From Miltoncostaea sp963762825 (GTDB lineage Bacteria; Actinomycetota; Thermoleophilia; Miltoncostaeales; Miltoncostaeaceae): a stretch of DNA of 64,000 nt. Shown here piece by piece: positions 1-8,054 of the stretch (within the stretch, counting starts at the first letter, position 1; the number at the start of each line of letters is the position of its first letter). Location: positions 682,001 through 746,000 of the forward strand of contig CAVXLZ010000002.1 in NCBI GenBank assembly GCA_963762825.1. Direction: 5' to 3'. Under the pieces are notes generated by a model. The model was not told where the DNA came from and did no database searches. It worked only from the letters and a program-made list of their open reading frames with translations. A program made the translations under genes and the position numbers.

Positions 1-1788
1 GCCGGCTCGATGCCCGTGGTCTGGGCGTCCATCATGAAGCTGATGGTGCCGGTCGGGGCGATGACGCTCACCTGCGCGTTCCGGTATCCGGGTGCCCCGA
101 GACGGCCCTCGGACTGGCCGAGCGCGACGGCGTCGTCCAGGGCGGCGGCCGCGGCCGAGCGGACGTCGGCGTAGCTCGGGCGTGCGGCGCGGGCGGGCAG
201 CTCGAGAGCCGCCTCGCGGTGCATCCTCACGACGCGGTCCTGGGCCTCCTTGTCGGCCTCGTAGCCGTCGTACGCGCCCACGCGCGCGGCAAGGCGCGCG
301 GACTGCGCGTAGGCCTCGCCCTGCATCAGCGCGGTGAGGGCTCCGGCCCACGCGCGACCCTCGTCCGAGTCGTACGCGAGGCCCTGGCACATCAGAAGCG
401 AGCCGAGGTTGGTGTAGCCCTGGCCGAGCTGACGGAAGGCGCGTGCGTTGTCGCCGATCCGCTTGGTCGGGTAGCTCGCCGGCGTGACGACGATCTCCTG
501 GGCGGTGAGGATCACGCGCACGGTGTGGCGGTAGTCGTCGACGCGGAAGGTGCCGTCCTCGTCGAGGAACTCCATCAGGTTGATGGAGGCCAGATTGCAG
601 GCCGAGTCGTCGATGTGCATGTACTCGGAGCAGGCACGGGTTCGAGCCCGAGATGCGGCCGGCGTTGGGGCTGGTGTGCCAGCGCTGGATGGCGTCCTCG
701 TACTGGACGCCCGGGTCGCCGCAGGCCCACGCGGCTTCGGCGATCTCGCGCATCAGCTGGCGCGCCGGAACCGTGTCGCGGACCTCTCCCGAGGCCACGG
801 CGCGGGTCTCCCACGGCTCGTCGGAGTCGACGCGACGGAAGAACTCGTCGGTGAGCCGGACGGAGTTGTTGGCGTTCTGGAACTGGATCGAGCGCCAGGC
901 GTCGCCGTTCAGGCCGAGGTCGTAGCCCATGTCGCCGAGCGCGTAGGCCTTCGCCTCCTCGTGCGCCTTGCAGCGCACGAACTCGAGGATGTCGGGGTGG
1001 TCTCCGTCGAGGATGACCATCTTGGCCGCACGCCGCGTCCCACCGCCGGACTTGATCGAGCCGGCGCCCGAGTCGGCCCACCGCATGAAGCTGACCGGAC
1101 CCGATGCCTGGCCGCCATTGGAGAGGCCCTCGCCGTCGCTGCGCAGGCGCGAGAGGTTGACCCCGGCGCCGGACCCGCCCCGGAAGATCTCCGACTCGGA
1201 GGCGATCCAGCGCTGGATGGAGGGCATGGTGTCGTTGACCGAGAGGATGAAGCACGCCGAGGCCTGGTTGACCTGCGGCTCATGCGCCTCGACGGGGGGC
1301 TCGTCGACGTCGAGGATGCGGTCGTCGTCGAACTCGCGGCGTGCCGCGTCCACCCCGCAGTTGAACCAGACCGGTGAGTTGAAGGCGGCCTTCTGCGTCA
1401 CGAGGATGTGGCGCAGCTCCTGGGCGAAGGTCTCGGCCTCGTCGTCGTCGACGAAGTAGCCGCCCTTCACGCCGTGGTGGCGGATGGTGTCGACGACGCG
1501 GTCGATGACCTGGCGGAGGCTCCCCTCCCGGCGGGGATCGTCCATGCCGTAGCGGAAGTACTTCGAGGCGACGATCCGCACCGCCGTGTCCGACCAGTCG
1601 AGCGGGAACTCGCAGGCCGTCTGCTCGAAGACGACGCGCTCGGGCTTTCCGTCCCGGGCGGGCTCCACGATGCGCGCGTCGCGCGGGCCCCAGGCGACCT
1701 CGTCGTAGGGATGCGTACCGGGCCGCGTGAAGCGGCGGGTGATCCCCAACGCCCGATCGGTCATCGTGGGGGGCGCGTCAGTCGCCAT
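1..1788 (-). CDS. nrdJ: Vitamin B12-dependent (class II) ribonucleotide reductase, partial and frameshifted
   Basis: Reduces ribonucleotides to deoxyribonucleotides with adenosylcobalamin as radical source. The ATG at 1788-1786 lies inside the 3' end of nrdR (11-base overlap), so the two are probably cotranscribed. The N-terminal part reads in one frame to about position 634 and includes the stretch ending in NPC. A 4-base insertion (CTGC on the coding strand, about 630-633) then shifts the frame exactly inside the NPCSEYM motif, which carries the radical cysteine (C439 in E. coli NrdA numbering). The next frame continues with family-like sequence (SEYMHIDDSACNLASIN, later VIAPTGTISFMMDAQT) to the left edge of the window, so the C-terminus is not seen. 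The protein identity is secure. Whether the shift is a real mutation or an assembly error is not decided by the sequence, but an error is more likely because this is an essential gene. Confidence 0.93.
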   Translation of the reverse strand, partial: MATDAPPTMTDRALGITRRFTRPGTHPYDEVAWGPRDARIVEPARDGKPERVVFEQTACEFPLDWSDTAVRIVASKYFRYGMDDPRREGSLRQVIDRVVDTIRHHGVKGGYFVDDDEAETFAQELRHILVTQKAAFNSPVWFNCGVDAARREFDDDRILDVDEPPVEAHEPQVNQASACFILSVNDTMPSIQRWIASESEIFRGGSGAGVNLSRLRSDGEGLSNGGQASGPVSFMRWADSGAGSIKSGGGTRRAAKMVILDGDHPDILEFVRCKAHEEAKAYALGDMGYDLGLNGDAWRSIQFQNANNSVRLTDEFFRRVDSDEPWETRAVASGEVRDTVPARQLMREIAEAAWACGDPGVQYEDAIQRWHTSPNAGRISGSNPCLLRVHAHRRLGLQSGLHQPDGVPRRGRHLPRRRLPPHRARDPHRPGDRRHAGELPDQADRRQRTRLPSARPGLHQPRLASDVPGPRVRLGRGSRVGRSPHRADAGRGLRAVRAPCRARGRVRRLRGRQGGPGPRREDAPRGGSRAARPRRTPELRRRPLGRGRRPGRRRRARPVRGPSRGTRIPERAGERHRPDRHHQLHDGRPDHGHRAG

Positions 1789-2389
1789 CGGTTGCCTCCT
1801 GGGCGGTCGTGCGCGGAGAGTCATCGTCGCGCCCACCGGGCAGCGCCCGGAGCGTGGCGCGCGCGGGCGCGGGGCCCTCCGCGTCGAATGTCTGGAAGAG
1901 CTGGTCGTCGAGCGGGAACTGTCCACGGGGCAGCGGCGGCTCGCGCTCGAGCCGGGCGAGCTCGTCCTCGAACTCGTCCACGTCCGCGAACTTCCGGTAG
2001 ACCGACGCGAAGCGCACGTATGCCACCGGATCGATCTCCTTGAGGCGGCGCAGCGCCAGCTCCCCGATCTGGGGGCTGCTCACCTCCTGGCGCAGGCGGT
2101 TGCGCAGCTCCGCCTCGATGTCGCGCACCGCCAGGTCGAGCGAGGCCGTGGTCACCTGCCGCTTGTGGCAGGCGCGCTGGAGCCCCCCGAGGAGCTTTGA
2201 GCGATCGAACGACTGCCGCTCGCCCGAGGACTTCACCACCACCAGCGGCATCTCCTCGCACCGCTCGTAGGTCGTGAAGCGGCGCCCACAGGACTGGCAC
2301 TCGCGCCGACGCCGGATGGCGTCCTTCGTGTCGGCGACGCGCGATTCCACCACGCGGTGCTCGGGGTGCTCGCAAAACGGGCAGATCAT
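1778..2389 (-). CDS. nrdR: Transcriptional repressor NrdR
   Basis: Represses ribonucleotide reductase genes in response to ATP/dATP. The 203-residue product has the N-terminal zinc ribbon (C3, C6, C31, C34, opening MICPFC) followed by the ATP-cone domain (about residues 49-139), which is the standard NrdR order. The family is usually about 150-165 residues. Here a proline- and acid-rich tail of about 50 residues follows the ATP cone and may be disordered. It sits directly upstream of nrdJ and overlaps its start by 11 bases, as expected for an autoregulated nrdR-nrdJ operon. A candidate NrdR box pair lies just upstream of the start. Confidence 0.95.
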   Translation of the reverse strand: MICPFCEHPEHRVVESRVADTKDAIRRRRECQSCGRRFTTYERCEEMPLVVVKSSGERQSFDRSKLLGGLQRACHKRQVTTASLDLAVRDIEAELRNRLRQEVSSPQIGELALRRLKEIDPVAYVRFASVYRKFADVDEFEDELARLEREPPLPRGQFPLDDQLFQTFDAEGPAPARATLRALPGGRDDDSPRTTAQEATDGD

Positions 2390-2395
2390 GCGGAT

Positions 2396-2443
2396 GCGCT
2401 ATCCCTGGTGTGTCGTTGCCTGTCCCCACACCATATTCAGTGT
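2396..2443 (-). promoter_or_regulatory. Candidate pair of NrdR boxes upstream of nrdR-nrdJ
   Basis: At 2428-2443 the sequence ACACCATATTCAGTGT is a 16-bp imperfect palindrome that closely fits the NrdR box pattern (ACAC, AT-rich core, GTGT). A weaker match at 2396-2411 keeps only the right half (TGGTGT). The two centres are 32 bp apart, the three-helical-turn spacing typical of NrdR box pairs. The pair sits 7-54 bases upstream of nrdR on the minus strand, so it would let NrdR repress its own operon. The strong box is convincing; the weak partner is an inference from spacing. Confidence 0.6.
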
Positions 2444-2529
2444 CGGGGAGGGGCATCCTTCCACACGTTCCACGAGATGCAAACCCCCGATCCGACACCG
2501 ATTGCCGCGCATACCGGGACACCCTCCTC

Positions 2530-2550
2530 CGACGCGCCGCGGGCGCGTCG
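2530..2550 (-). terminator. GC-rich hairpin just after lepB
   Basis: Perfect 8-bp inverted repeat CGACGCGC / GCGCGTCG with a 5-base loop, starting 9 bases past the lepB stop. There is no T-run, so it may be a weak or Rho-assisted terminator, or only an mRNA-stabilising stem. Confidence 0.4.
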
Positions 2551-2558
2551 CGGCGCGA

Positions 2559-3290
2559 TCAGTCCAGGAAGGTGAGGTGCGACAGCGGCCAGTAGATGAC
2601 CTCTGCCTGGCCGATCACGTTCTCCATGGGGACGAACTTGGCGAGCGCACCGCCCTGCCACTGGTGCGAGTCGCAGGAGCCGGGCCGGTTGTCGCCCAGC
2701 ACGAGCAGGCGATCCGGCGGCACGGTGAGCGGACCGAGCTCGTAGGTGAGCTCGTCGGTGATCGGCCCGGCGGTGTCGTAGTCGGCGGCCGTGCCCTTCA
2801 GCTCCACCGGCGTGATCGCCTGGGTCACGGGGAACGGCGCGCCGTTGATGTAGGTGACCGACCGCGCATCGCCCGGGAGCAGACGGATCCTCTCCGCTCC
2901 GCGCCCCTCGCCGTTGGCGCTGGCGGCGTTGCCCACCCGCACGTTCGCGAAGACCGGGTCGTCGGCGGCCGTGACGACCTCGCGCCGCACCTCCACCTCG
3001 TCGCCCGGCAGTCCGATGACGCGTTTCACGAACGGGATGTTGCCCCCACCCGCGTCGCCGCAGGTCCGGGTCGCCGAGATCGGCGGGTCGAAGACGATGA
3101 TGTCCCGGCGCTCGATGTCCCGAAGCCGGTAGATGAGGCGGTTGGCGATGATCCGGTCGTTGGCCTTGATCGTCGGCACCATCGACTCGGTGGGGATCTC
3201 GTAGGGCTTGGCGATCGCCGCCTGGATCACGAACGCCAGCGCCACCGCGACGGCCATGGGCAGCAGGAAGTCCTTGACGAAACGCCTCAT
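2559..3290 (-). CDS. lepB: Signal peptidase I
   Basis: Membrane-bound type I signal peptidase that cleaves signal peptides from exported proteins. The 243-residue product has one N-terminal membrane segment (about residues 8-27), then the catalytic serine in the motif ESMVPTI (Ser36) and the general-base lysine in VKRVIGLPGDEV (Lys89). The C-terminal box LGDNRPGSCDS is also present. These are all the conserved S26A boxes. The start ATG overlaps the stop of the upstream small exported protein by 4 bases (ATGA), so the two are translationally coupled. The many secreted or surface proteins encoded in this window are plausible substrates. Confidence 0.95.
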   Translation of the reverse strand: MRRFVKDFLLPMAVAVALAFVIQAAIAKPYEIPTESMVPTIKANDRIIANRLIYRLRDIERRDIIVFDPPISATRTCGDAGGGNIPFVKRVIGLPGDEVEVRREVVTAADDPVFANVRVGNAASANGEGRGAERIRLLPGDARSVTYINGAPFPVTQAITPVELKGTAADYDTAGPITDELTYELGPLTVPPDRLLVLGDNRPGSCDSHQWQGGALAKFVPMENVIGQAEVIYWPLSHLTFLD

Positions 3291-3688
3291 GCGCGCCCGC
3301 GCCGCGCGAGCGCTCCGGCGCCGAGCGCGCCCGCAGCCACCAGGAGGGCCGCTCCGCCCCAGAGCGTCGTCGCGCCGCTCGACGACACCGGGATCGCGGC
3401 CTGCGGCACCGCCCGCCCGCTGCCGCAGGGCTGACCGGGAACCGTGACATTCGAGATCATGCCCTCTTTGATGGTGCCGATCGCGTCGGCGTAGAGGCGC
3501 TGATCATCTCGCGCCAGGGCCAGCGCGTCTCGGAACTCGGCCCGTGAGTAGCATGCGTCGATCTTGCCGTCCTGTTGTGCGTCGAACACGACGTCCCGTC
3601 CGTCGGCGAGGGCGGAGCCCGCCAGGCCAAGGAGCACCAGCGCAGCGATGAGGAGCACCCAGGCGGGGCGTCGGAGCAGGGCAGCCAC
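3287..3688 (-). CDS. Small exported membrane-anchored protein of unknown function
   Basis: A 133-residue protein from a GTG start at 3688. It has an N-terminal signal peptide (hydrophobic core about residues 10-24, likely cleavage after SALA), a central charged segment and a C-terminal membrane helix ending in RRGRA. The central part (FDAQQDGKIDACYSRAEF...) resembles the small protein encoded at 62205-62657, which has the same layout (YSATELQAAL). Its stop overlaps the lepB start by ATGA. No known domain was recognised. The start is chosen because it places the signal sequence at the very N-terminus; the reading frame stays open further upstream. Confidence 0.65.
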   Translation of the reverse strand: MAALLRRPAWVLLIAALVLLGLAGSALADGRDVVFDAQQDGKIDACYSRAEFRDALALARDDQRLYADAIGTIKEGMISNVTVPGQPCGSGRAVPQAAIPVSSSGATTLWGGAALLVAAGALGAGALARRGRA

Positions 3689-3722
3689 CCGGTGAGGGAG
3701 TCGGGGGGCGAAGGCCCCCTGG

Positions 3723-3744
3723 GCGTCGCGGATCGTAGCGACGC
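3723..3744. promoter_or_regulatory. 7-bp inverted repeat between divergent genes
   Basis: GCGTCGC (3723-3729) and GCGACGC (3738-3744) are exact inverted repeats separated by 8 bases, in the short divergent gap between the small exported protein (start 3688, minus) and the O-antigen ligase-like gene (start 3797, plus). It could be an operator or a 5'-leader hairpin. No further evidence of function is visible. Confidence 0.25.
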
Positions 3745-3796
3745 TCCGGAGGACGGACAAGCGCGCCCGGCCGCCTCGTCCACGGCCGTCGGGGTC

Positions 3797-5704
3797 GTGT
3801 GGGGGATCGGCGTCCTCACCCTGGCCGGGTGGTCGCTGCTCGCGATAGGCGGCGGGGGCATCGACCCCGGAGACGGCCTCGGTGGAGACGGGCCGCGCGC
3901 CGCTTTCGTAGCGCTCGCGATCGGGGCGCCGCTCGCCATGGCGGCGCTCCTCGCCGCCTGGAGCCGCTCGGCACTGCGCAGCGGGCCGAGCCGCCTTGCG
4001 CTCTCGGGCGCGATCGGCCTCACCGCCTGGAGCGCGCTCTCCATGCTCTGGGCGGCGGCCCCGGATCTGGCGTGGATCGCGGCCAATCGCCAGGCGATCG
4101 CCCTCTGCGCCCTCGCGGTGGGCCTCGCCGTCGGCGCGCTGGTCTCGGCATCGCCGCGCCTGCTGGGCCTCGGCCTGAGCGCCGCGGCGATGCCTGCGCT
4201 CGCGCTCGCGCTGGGTTCCAAGGTGTTCCCGGCGACGCTCGGTGCCGACGGTGACCTGGCCCGTCTGAGCGCCCCGGTCGGGTACTGGAACGGGCTGGCG
4301 CTGGTGGCCGTCATGGCCGCGCCGGGTCTGCTGTGGCTCGCCGGCGGCACGCGCCGGATGCGCGGGGGCACGACCCTGGCGGCGGCCGGGCTGACGGTCG
4401 TGATGGTCACGATCCTCTTGACCTACTCGCGGGGCGGCATCCTCGCCTTCGCGATGGCGGTCGTCGTGACGGCGGCGTTCCTGCCACGCCGGACCGCGGC
4501 CCTCTCGGCGCTGGCCGCCGCGGCGCTGGCCGCCGCGCTGCCGGCGACCTTCGCACTCACCGACACCCAGCTCAGCACCGATCAGATACCGACCGCCCTC
4601 CGCGAGGACGCCGGCGCCGGCCTCGGCTGGCGCCTCGCGGTGAGCCTCGCCCTGGCCGCCGTCCTCGCACCCGGAATCCACTGGGCCGCGCGGCGGCTCG
4701 GAGTGGACCGGCGACGCGCCCGGCGGGTCGTCGCGATCGGCGCTCTCGCCCTGGTGGTCATCGTGGCCGTGGGCGCGGGAACCAGCTCGACGTCGCGCGA
4801 CTGGGTGGGGGACCGCCTCGCCGAGTTCCGCGGCGAGGGCGGCGATGCCGTCGCCAACGATCCCGGAAGGCTCGTCAACGCCGCGGGCAACCAGCGTAAG
4901 GGCTGGTGGGCCGAGGCGTGGCGCGGCTTCCGCGACGCGCCGGTGCTCGGTCAGGGCGCCGGCGGTTTCGCCCTCCTCCACCTCCGCGAGCGCCGTAGCG
5001 GGGACGACAGCCTCAACACCCGCGAGGCCCATGGAGTTCTGCCATCGGTGGTGTCGGGTACCGGCATCGTCGGGGGGGTCCTGCTGCTGACGCTCGTCGC
5101 CGGCGTCGTCTGGGGCGTCCTGAGGGCCGGAGTCCGTCACCCGGACCCGGACATCGGGATGCCCCTGGCGATCCTCGCCGCATTCATCCTGCAGGCCGCG
5201 GTGGACTGGTCCTGGGAGATCCCCGCCCTGGCCGTGCCCGCGTTCCTCGCCGCGGGCATCGTGCTCGCGGCGGGAGCGCCGGGGGCGAGCGATGGCCGTA
5301 CGCGGCCGCGCGGGACGATGGCGGGCGTGCTCGCGGGGGCCTGCCTGCTCGCGGTGGTGAGCGCCGCCCTTCCGTGGTGGTCGGGACACCTCGTGGCCGA
5401 GGGCGAGGATGCGCTCGCCGAGAACCGGCCCGCCGTGGCGCGGGACCGGGCGAACGACGCGCGCGCGGCCAACCCGGTCTCCATCGCGCCGCTCCTGCTG
5501 CTCGCCCGTGCCCACAACGACCTCAACGAACCGGCGCGGGCGCTCGGCGCCTACCAGGAGGCCACGCGGGTTCAGCCCGAGAACCCCACCAGTTGGCGCG
5601 CACTGGCCATCTTCCTCGGCCAGGACCCGAGTGCCGTGGATGCATGGCGACACGTGCGGCGGCTCGACCCGCAGGATCCCGAAGCCGCGCTACGTGCCGG
5701 CTAG
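3797..5704 (+). CDS. O-antigen ligase/polymerase-like membrane protein with C-terminal TPR-like tail
   Basis: A 635-residue polytopic membrane protein from the GTG at 3797. Hydrophobic segments run through roughly the first 530 residues, with a long hydrophilic loop (about residues 345-400) typical of the Wzy/WaaL O-antigen ligase superfamily. The loop contains the GQGAGGFALLH stretch seen near the catalytic region of such proteins. The last about 90 residues are soluble and read like one or two tetratricopeptide repeats (ALGAYQEATRVQPENPTSWR). It could ligate or polymerise surface glycan made by the island further downstream, but the distance leaves the partner unknown. Its TAG stop shares the palindrome CTAG with the stop of the convergent gene. 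Confidence 0.8.
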   Translation: MWGIGVLTLAGWSLLAIGGGGIDPGDGLGGDGPRAAFVALAIGAPLAMAALLAAWSRSALRSGPSRLALSGAIGLTAWSALSMLWAAAPDLAWIAANRQAIALCALAVGLAVGALVSASPRLLGLGLSAAAMPALALALGSKVFPATLGADGDLARLSAPVGYWNGLALVAVMAAPGLLWLAGGTRRMRGGTTLAAAGLTVVMVTILLTYSRGGILAFAMAVVVTAAFLPRRTAALSALAAAALAAALPATFALTDTQLSTDQIPTALREDAGAGLGWRLAVSLALAAVLAPGIHWAARRLGVDRRRARRVVAIGALALVVIVAVGAGTSSTSRDWVGDRLAEFRGEGGDAVANDPGRLVNAAGNQRKGWWAEAWRGFRDAPVLGQGAGGFALLHLRERRSGDDSLNTREAHGVLPSVVSGTGIVGGVLLLTLVAGVVWGVLRAGVRHPDPDIGMPLAILAAFILQAAVDWSWEIPALAVPAFLAAGIVLAAGAPGASDGRTRPRGTMAGVLAGACLLAVVSAALPWWSGHLVAEGEDALAENRPAVARDRANDARAANPVSIAPLLLLARAHNDLNEPARALGAYQEATRVQPENPTSWRALAIFLGQDPSAVDAWRHVRRLDPQDPEAALRAG

Positions 5705-6622
5705 GCCTTCTGCCCGGGAACGGCCACTCCGAACGTGAAGGGACCAGCAAGGGGGAGTCGGGCGGCGGGGGTCGGGCCGTAGCCGGGGAGATCGGCGAGC
5801 CGCAGACCGAGGGCGCGGACGGCGGGCCCGATGGAGGGCGACACCTCGAGGCTGGTCTCGCTCCAACCGGGTCGGGCCGCACCGTGGATCGGCGTGACCC
5901 GGTATCTCCCGCCCACGTCATCCCAGACCTCCACCCGTCCGACCCCCGGGGTGAGCGGGGCGACGCGCAGCGGATCCTCCACAAGGGCTCCGACGCTGAG
6001 GACGGCCCGGTCCGCGTAGCGCTCGAGCGACCAGACGCATATCGCAAGCCCGTCCACGACGCGAGCCTGACCGACGGGAACGATGTCCTGGAATCCGGAG
6101 AAGGTGCGGGCCGGCACCCGCGCAGGCTCCTCGGGGGGCGCCCCGGTCGAACGGCTCGCCGGGGATGGGTGCGCCGGTGCGCTCAGGAAGGAGATCGATA
6201 TCGAGCGACCAGGTCGCGCCCGAGAGCGGGCGCTGGACACCGGTCCCCCGGGCGACGGCGGTGCGCACCAGACCCGTCACCTCGAGCAGGAGGCGCCGTG
6301 CCCCCGGTGGAGGAGCGGGCGCGATCCAGACCGCGGTCTGGAGGGCGCCGAGCCCGGCCTGCTGCGCCAGGCTGCGCACCTCATAGACACGGCCGGTGTC
6401 GTCGCTCACGGTGAGACCCTTCACCGGATCCCAGCCGAGGAGCCCAGGCGCGTCGGAGAGCACCAGGATCGGGAGGACGGCACCCTCGGAGTGCACCTCC
6501 ACGCAGAGCGCCATGATCGTCGTGTCTCCGGCGCGCGCCACCGCCGAGGTGGGGAGTAGGCCACCAAGAGTGCCCTGACGCCGCTCGGGACCGATGGTGA
6601 CGACGGGGGTCGTGCCGCTCAC
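5701..6622 (-). CDS. Hypothetical protein, frameshifted as sequenced
   Basis: A reading frame starts at GTG 6622 (VSGTTPVVTIG) and runs to about 6138, where coherent sequence moves to another frame (EEPARVPARTFSGFQDIVP...) and continues to the stop at 5701. Removing one base from the six-G run at 6133-6138 (C6 on the coding strand) joins them into a 306-residue protein. The sequence has no signal peptide and looks rich in beta-strand with many Gly and Pro. I do not recognise the family. Its stop TAG is the antiparallel reading of the same CTAG that ends the O-antigen ligase-like gene, so the two genes converge with a 4-base overlap. Confidence 0.6.
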
Positions 6623-6690
6623 CCCGTCCACGGTAGCGCCCCGGTCGCGATGGCGTCGCACCGGCGGGGCCCGCGGGGTACCGTGGGAGC

Positions 6691-7437
6691 GTGAGCGAGC
6701 CGACGGCCCTGATCCTCCTGCACCCCTTCCCCCTCGACGCCGGCTTCTGGAGTGCCGTCCGTCCCGCGCTCGCCGCCGACCGGGCCGTGATCGCCTGCGA
6801 GTTCCCAGGGCTCGGAGCCGCTCAGCTGGTGGAGGAGCCGAGCGTGGACGCCTTCGCCGACTCCGTGGCCGAGGTGATCGCCACCGAGGCCCCACGGGGC
6901 AGGGCGGCCGTCTGCGGGCTCTCCCTCGGCGGCTACGCCGCCCTCGCCCTCGCGGCGCGGCACCCCGAGCGCGTCGCGGCGCTCGTGCTGGCCGACACCC
7001 GTGCCGAGGACGACACGCCCGAGGCCCGCGCCGGGCGGCGCGCCGCCGCCGCCCGGGTACGCGCCGAGGGCGCGGCCGGATTCCTCGACGAGTTCGTGCC
7101 CCGCCTCGTGGCGCCCGGCGATCTCGCAAGCCTGGGCGCCGCCCGCGCGATCGCCGACGCCCAGCAGCACGAGGCGATCGCGCGGGCACTCGAAGCGCTC
7201 GGCGGGCGAACCGACCGCCGCCCATACCTCCCCGCCATGACGATGCCGGCGCTCGTCATCGCCGGTTCGGAGGACGTACTGACGCCCGTCTCCTGCTCGG
7301 AGACGATGGTCGCCGGCCTGCCGGACGCGGAGCTCGCGGTCATCCGCGGAGCCGGCCACCTCACCGCGCTCGAGCGGCCCGAGGCGTTCAGCGACGCGGT
7401 TCGGGAGTTCCTGGCCCGCCGCCTGCCGGAGGGCTGA
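6691..7437 (+). CDS. Alpha/beta hydrolase
   Basis: A 248-residue single-domain alpha/beta-hydrolase-fold protein from GTG 6691. A complete catalytic triad is visible: nucleophile Ser78 in CGLSLGG, acid Asp195 in GSEDVLTPV and His223 in GAGHL. An oxyanion-type HPFPLD motif lies near the N-terminus. The overall pattern is that of the esterase / ketoadipate enol-lactonase-like branch, but the substrate cannot be told. Its 3' end overlaps the convergent zinc-finger gene by 50 bases. Confidence 0.88.
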   Translation: MSEPTALILLHPFPLDAGFWSAVRPALAADRAVIACEFPGLGAAQLVEEPSVDAFADSVAEVIATEAPRGRAAVCGLSLGGYAALALAARHPERVAALVLADTRAEDDTPEARAGRRAAAARVRAEGAAGFLDEFVPRLVAPGDLASLGAARAIADAQQHEAIARALEALGGRTDRRPYLPAMTMPALVIAGSEDVLTPVSCSETMVAGLPDAELAVIRGAGHLTALERPEAFSDAVREFLARRLPEG

Positions 7438-7978
7438 GCTCGCTCGAGCACCGGTGCCGACGGTAGTAGGTGGAGGCTTTCGCGCGCGCGCCGCAGGTCT
7501 CCATGGAGCACCAGCGGCGGCTGCCGTTGCGGCTGGTGTCCAGGAAGAGGACGGGGCACTCGATGTCCGCGCACTCGCGCACCCGCCCGGGCGACTCGCG
7601 CACCAGGTCGAGGGCGTCCAGGACCGCCGCCACGAGCAGGCAGCACGACGTCTGCGCCCCCGGCGCGAACCGCGGCTGCAGCGTGTCCGGCTCGACGCAG
7701 AGGTAGCCGGGGGCGTCCTCCAGCCACCCTTCGGCGATCTCCGCGATGCGCGGGCCGTCGGAGGCGAGCAGGGCCGGCCTCAGGCTCTCGCGCAGGCCGC
7801 GCGCGGCGAGCAGCTCGCGCGGGGTGATCGGGGGCGGATCATCGGCCAGGCCGGCATCCACGAACCACCGCGCGAGGTCGTCCACGGTCACGAGGCGTTC
7901 GAATCCGCAGAGATGGGTATTGCAGAGATCGAGCGCCGGACGGCCCGCAAGCAACACGAAGTCGGAGGAGGCCGTCAT
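7388..7978 (-). CDS. CGNR zinc-finger / ABATE-domain putative regulator
   Basis: A 196-residue protein with an N-terminal ABATE-type domain (opening FVLLAGRPALDLCNT) and a C-terminal CGNR zinc finger. Four cysteines fit the finger (C136, C141, C157, C162), and the signature reads CGARAKASTYYRRH where the name motif is CGNR. Family members are thought to be transcriptional regulators. It is divergent from the gene at 8055 with a 76-base gap that carries a promoter-like sequence, so it may control that hydrolase-like gene. That link is inference from position. Confidence 0.82.
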   Translation of the reverse strand: MTASSDFVLLAGRPALDLCNTHLCGFERLVTVDDLARWFVDAGLADDPPPITPRELLAARGLRESLRPALLASDGPRIAEIAEGWLEDAPGYLCVEPDTLQPRFAPGAQTSCCLLVAAVLDALDLVRESPGRVRECADIECPVLFLDTSRNGSRRWCSMETCGARAKASTYYRRHRCSSELSPPAGGGPGTPEPRR

Positions 7979-7981
7979 GGA

Positions 7982-8010
7982 TTGACGGGATGCGGGGACC
8001 GGCGTACTCT
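7982..8010 (+). promoter_or_regulatory. Sigma70-type promoter for the hydrolase-like gene
   Basis: TTGACG (7982-7987) and TACTCT (8005-8010) are separated by 17 bases and lie 45 bases before the start at 8055. Both hexamers are close to the -35 and -10 consensus, and the spacing is ideal. Confidence 0.5.
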
Positions 8011-8054
8011 CACCACCAAAGCAATATCACAGTGGTTGACAGGAGCGCCGCGGA

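Noticed and set aside
2461..2476. Third NrdR-box-like sequence (ACACGTTCCACGAG) upstream of nrdR
   Set aside because: Only the left half fits, and the spacing partner on the other side is better.
3287..5653. Very long minus-strand reading frame over the O-antigen ligase-like gene
   Set aside because: Only the last 133 residues look like a protein. The rest is Arg/Gly-rich shadow of the plus-strand gene, caused by high GC.
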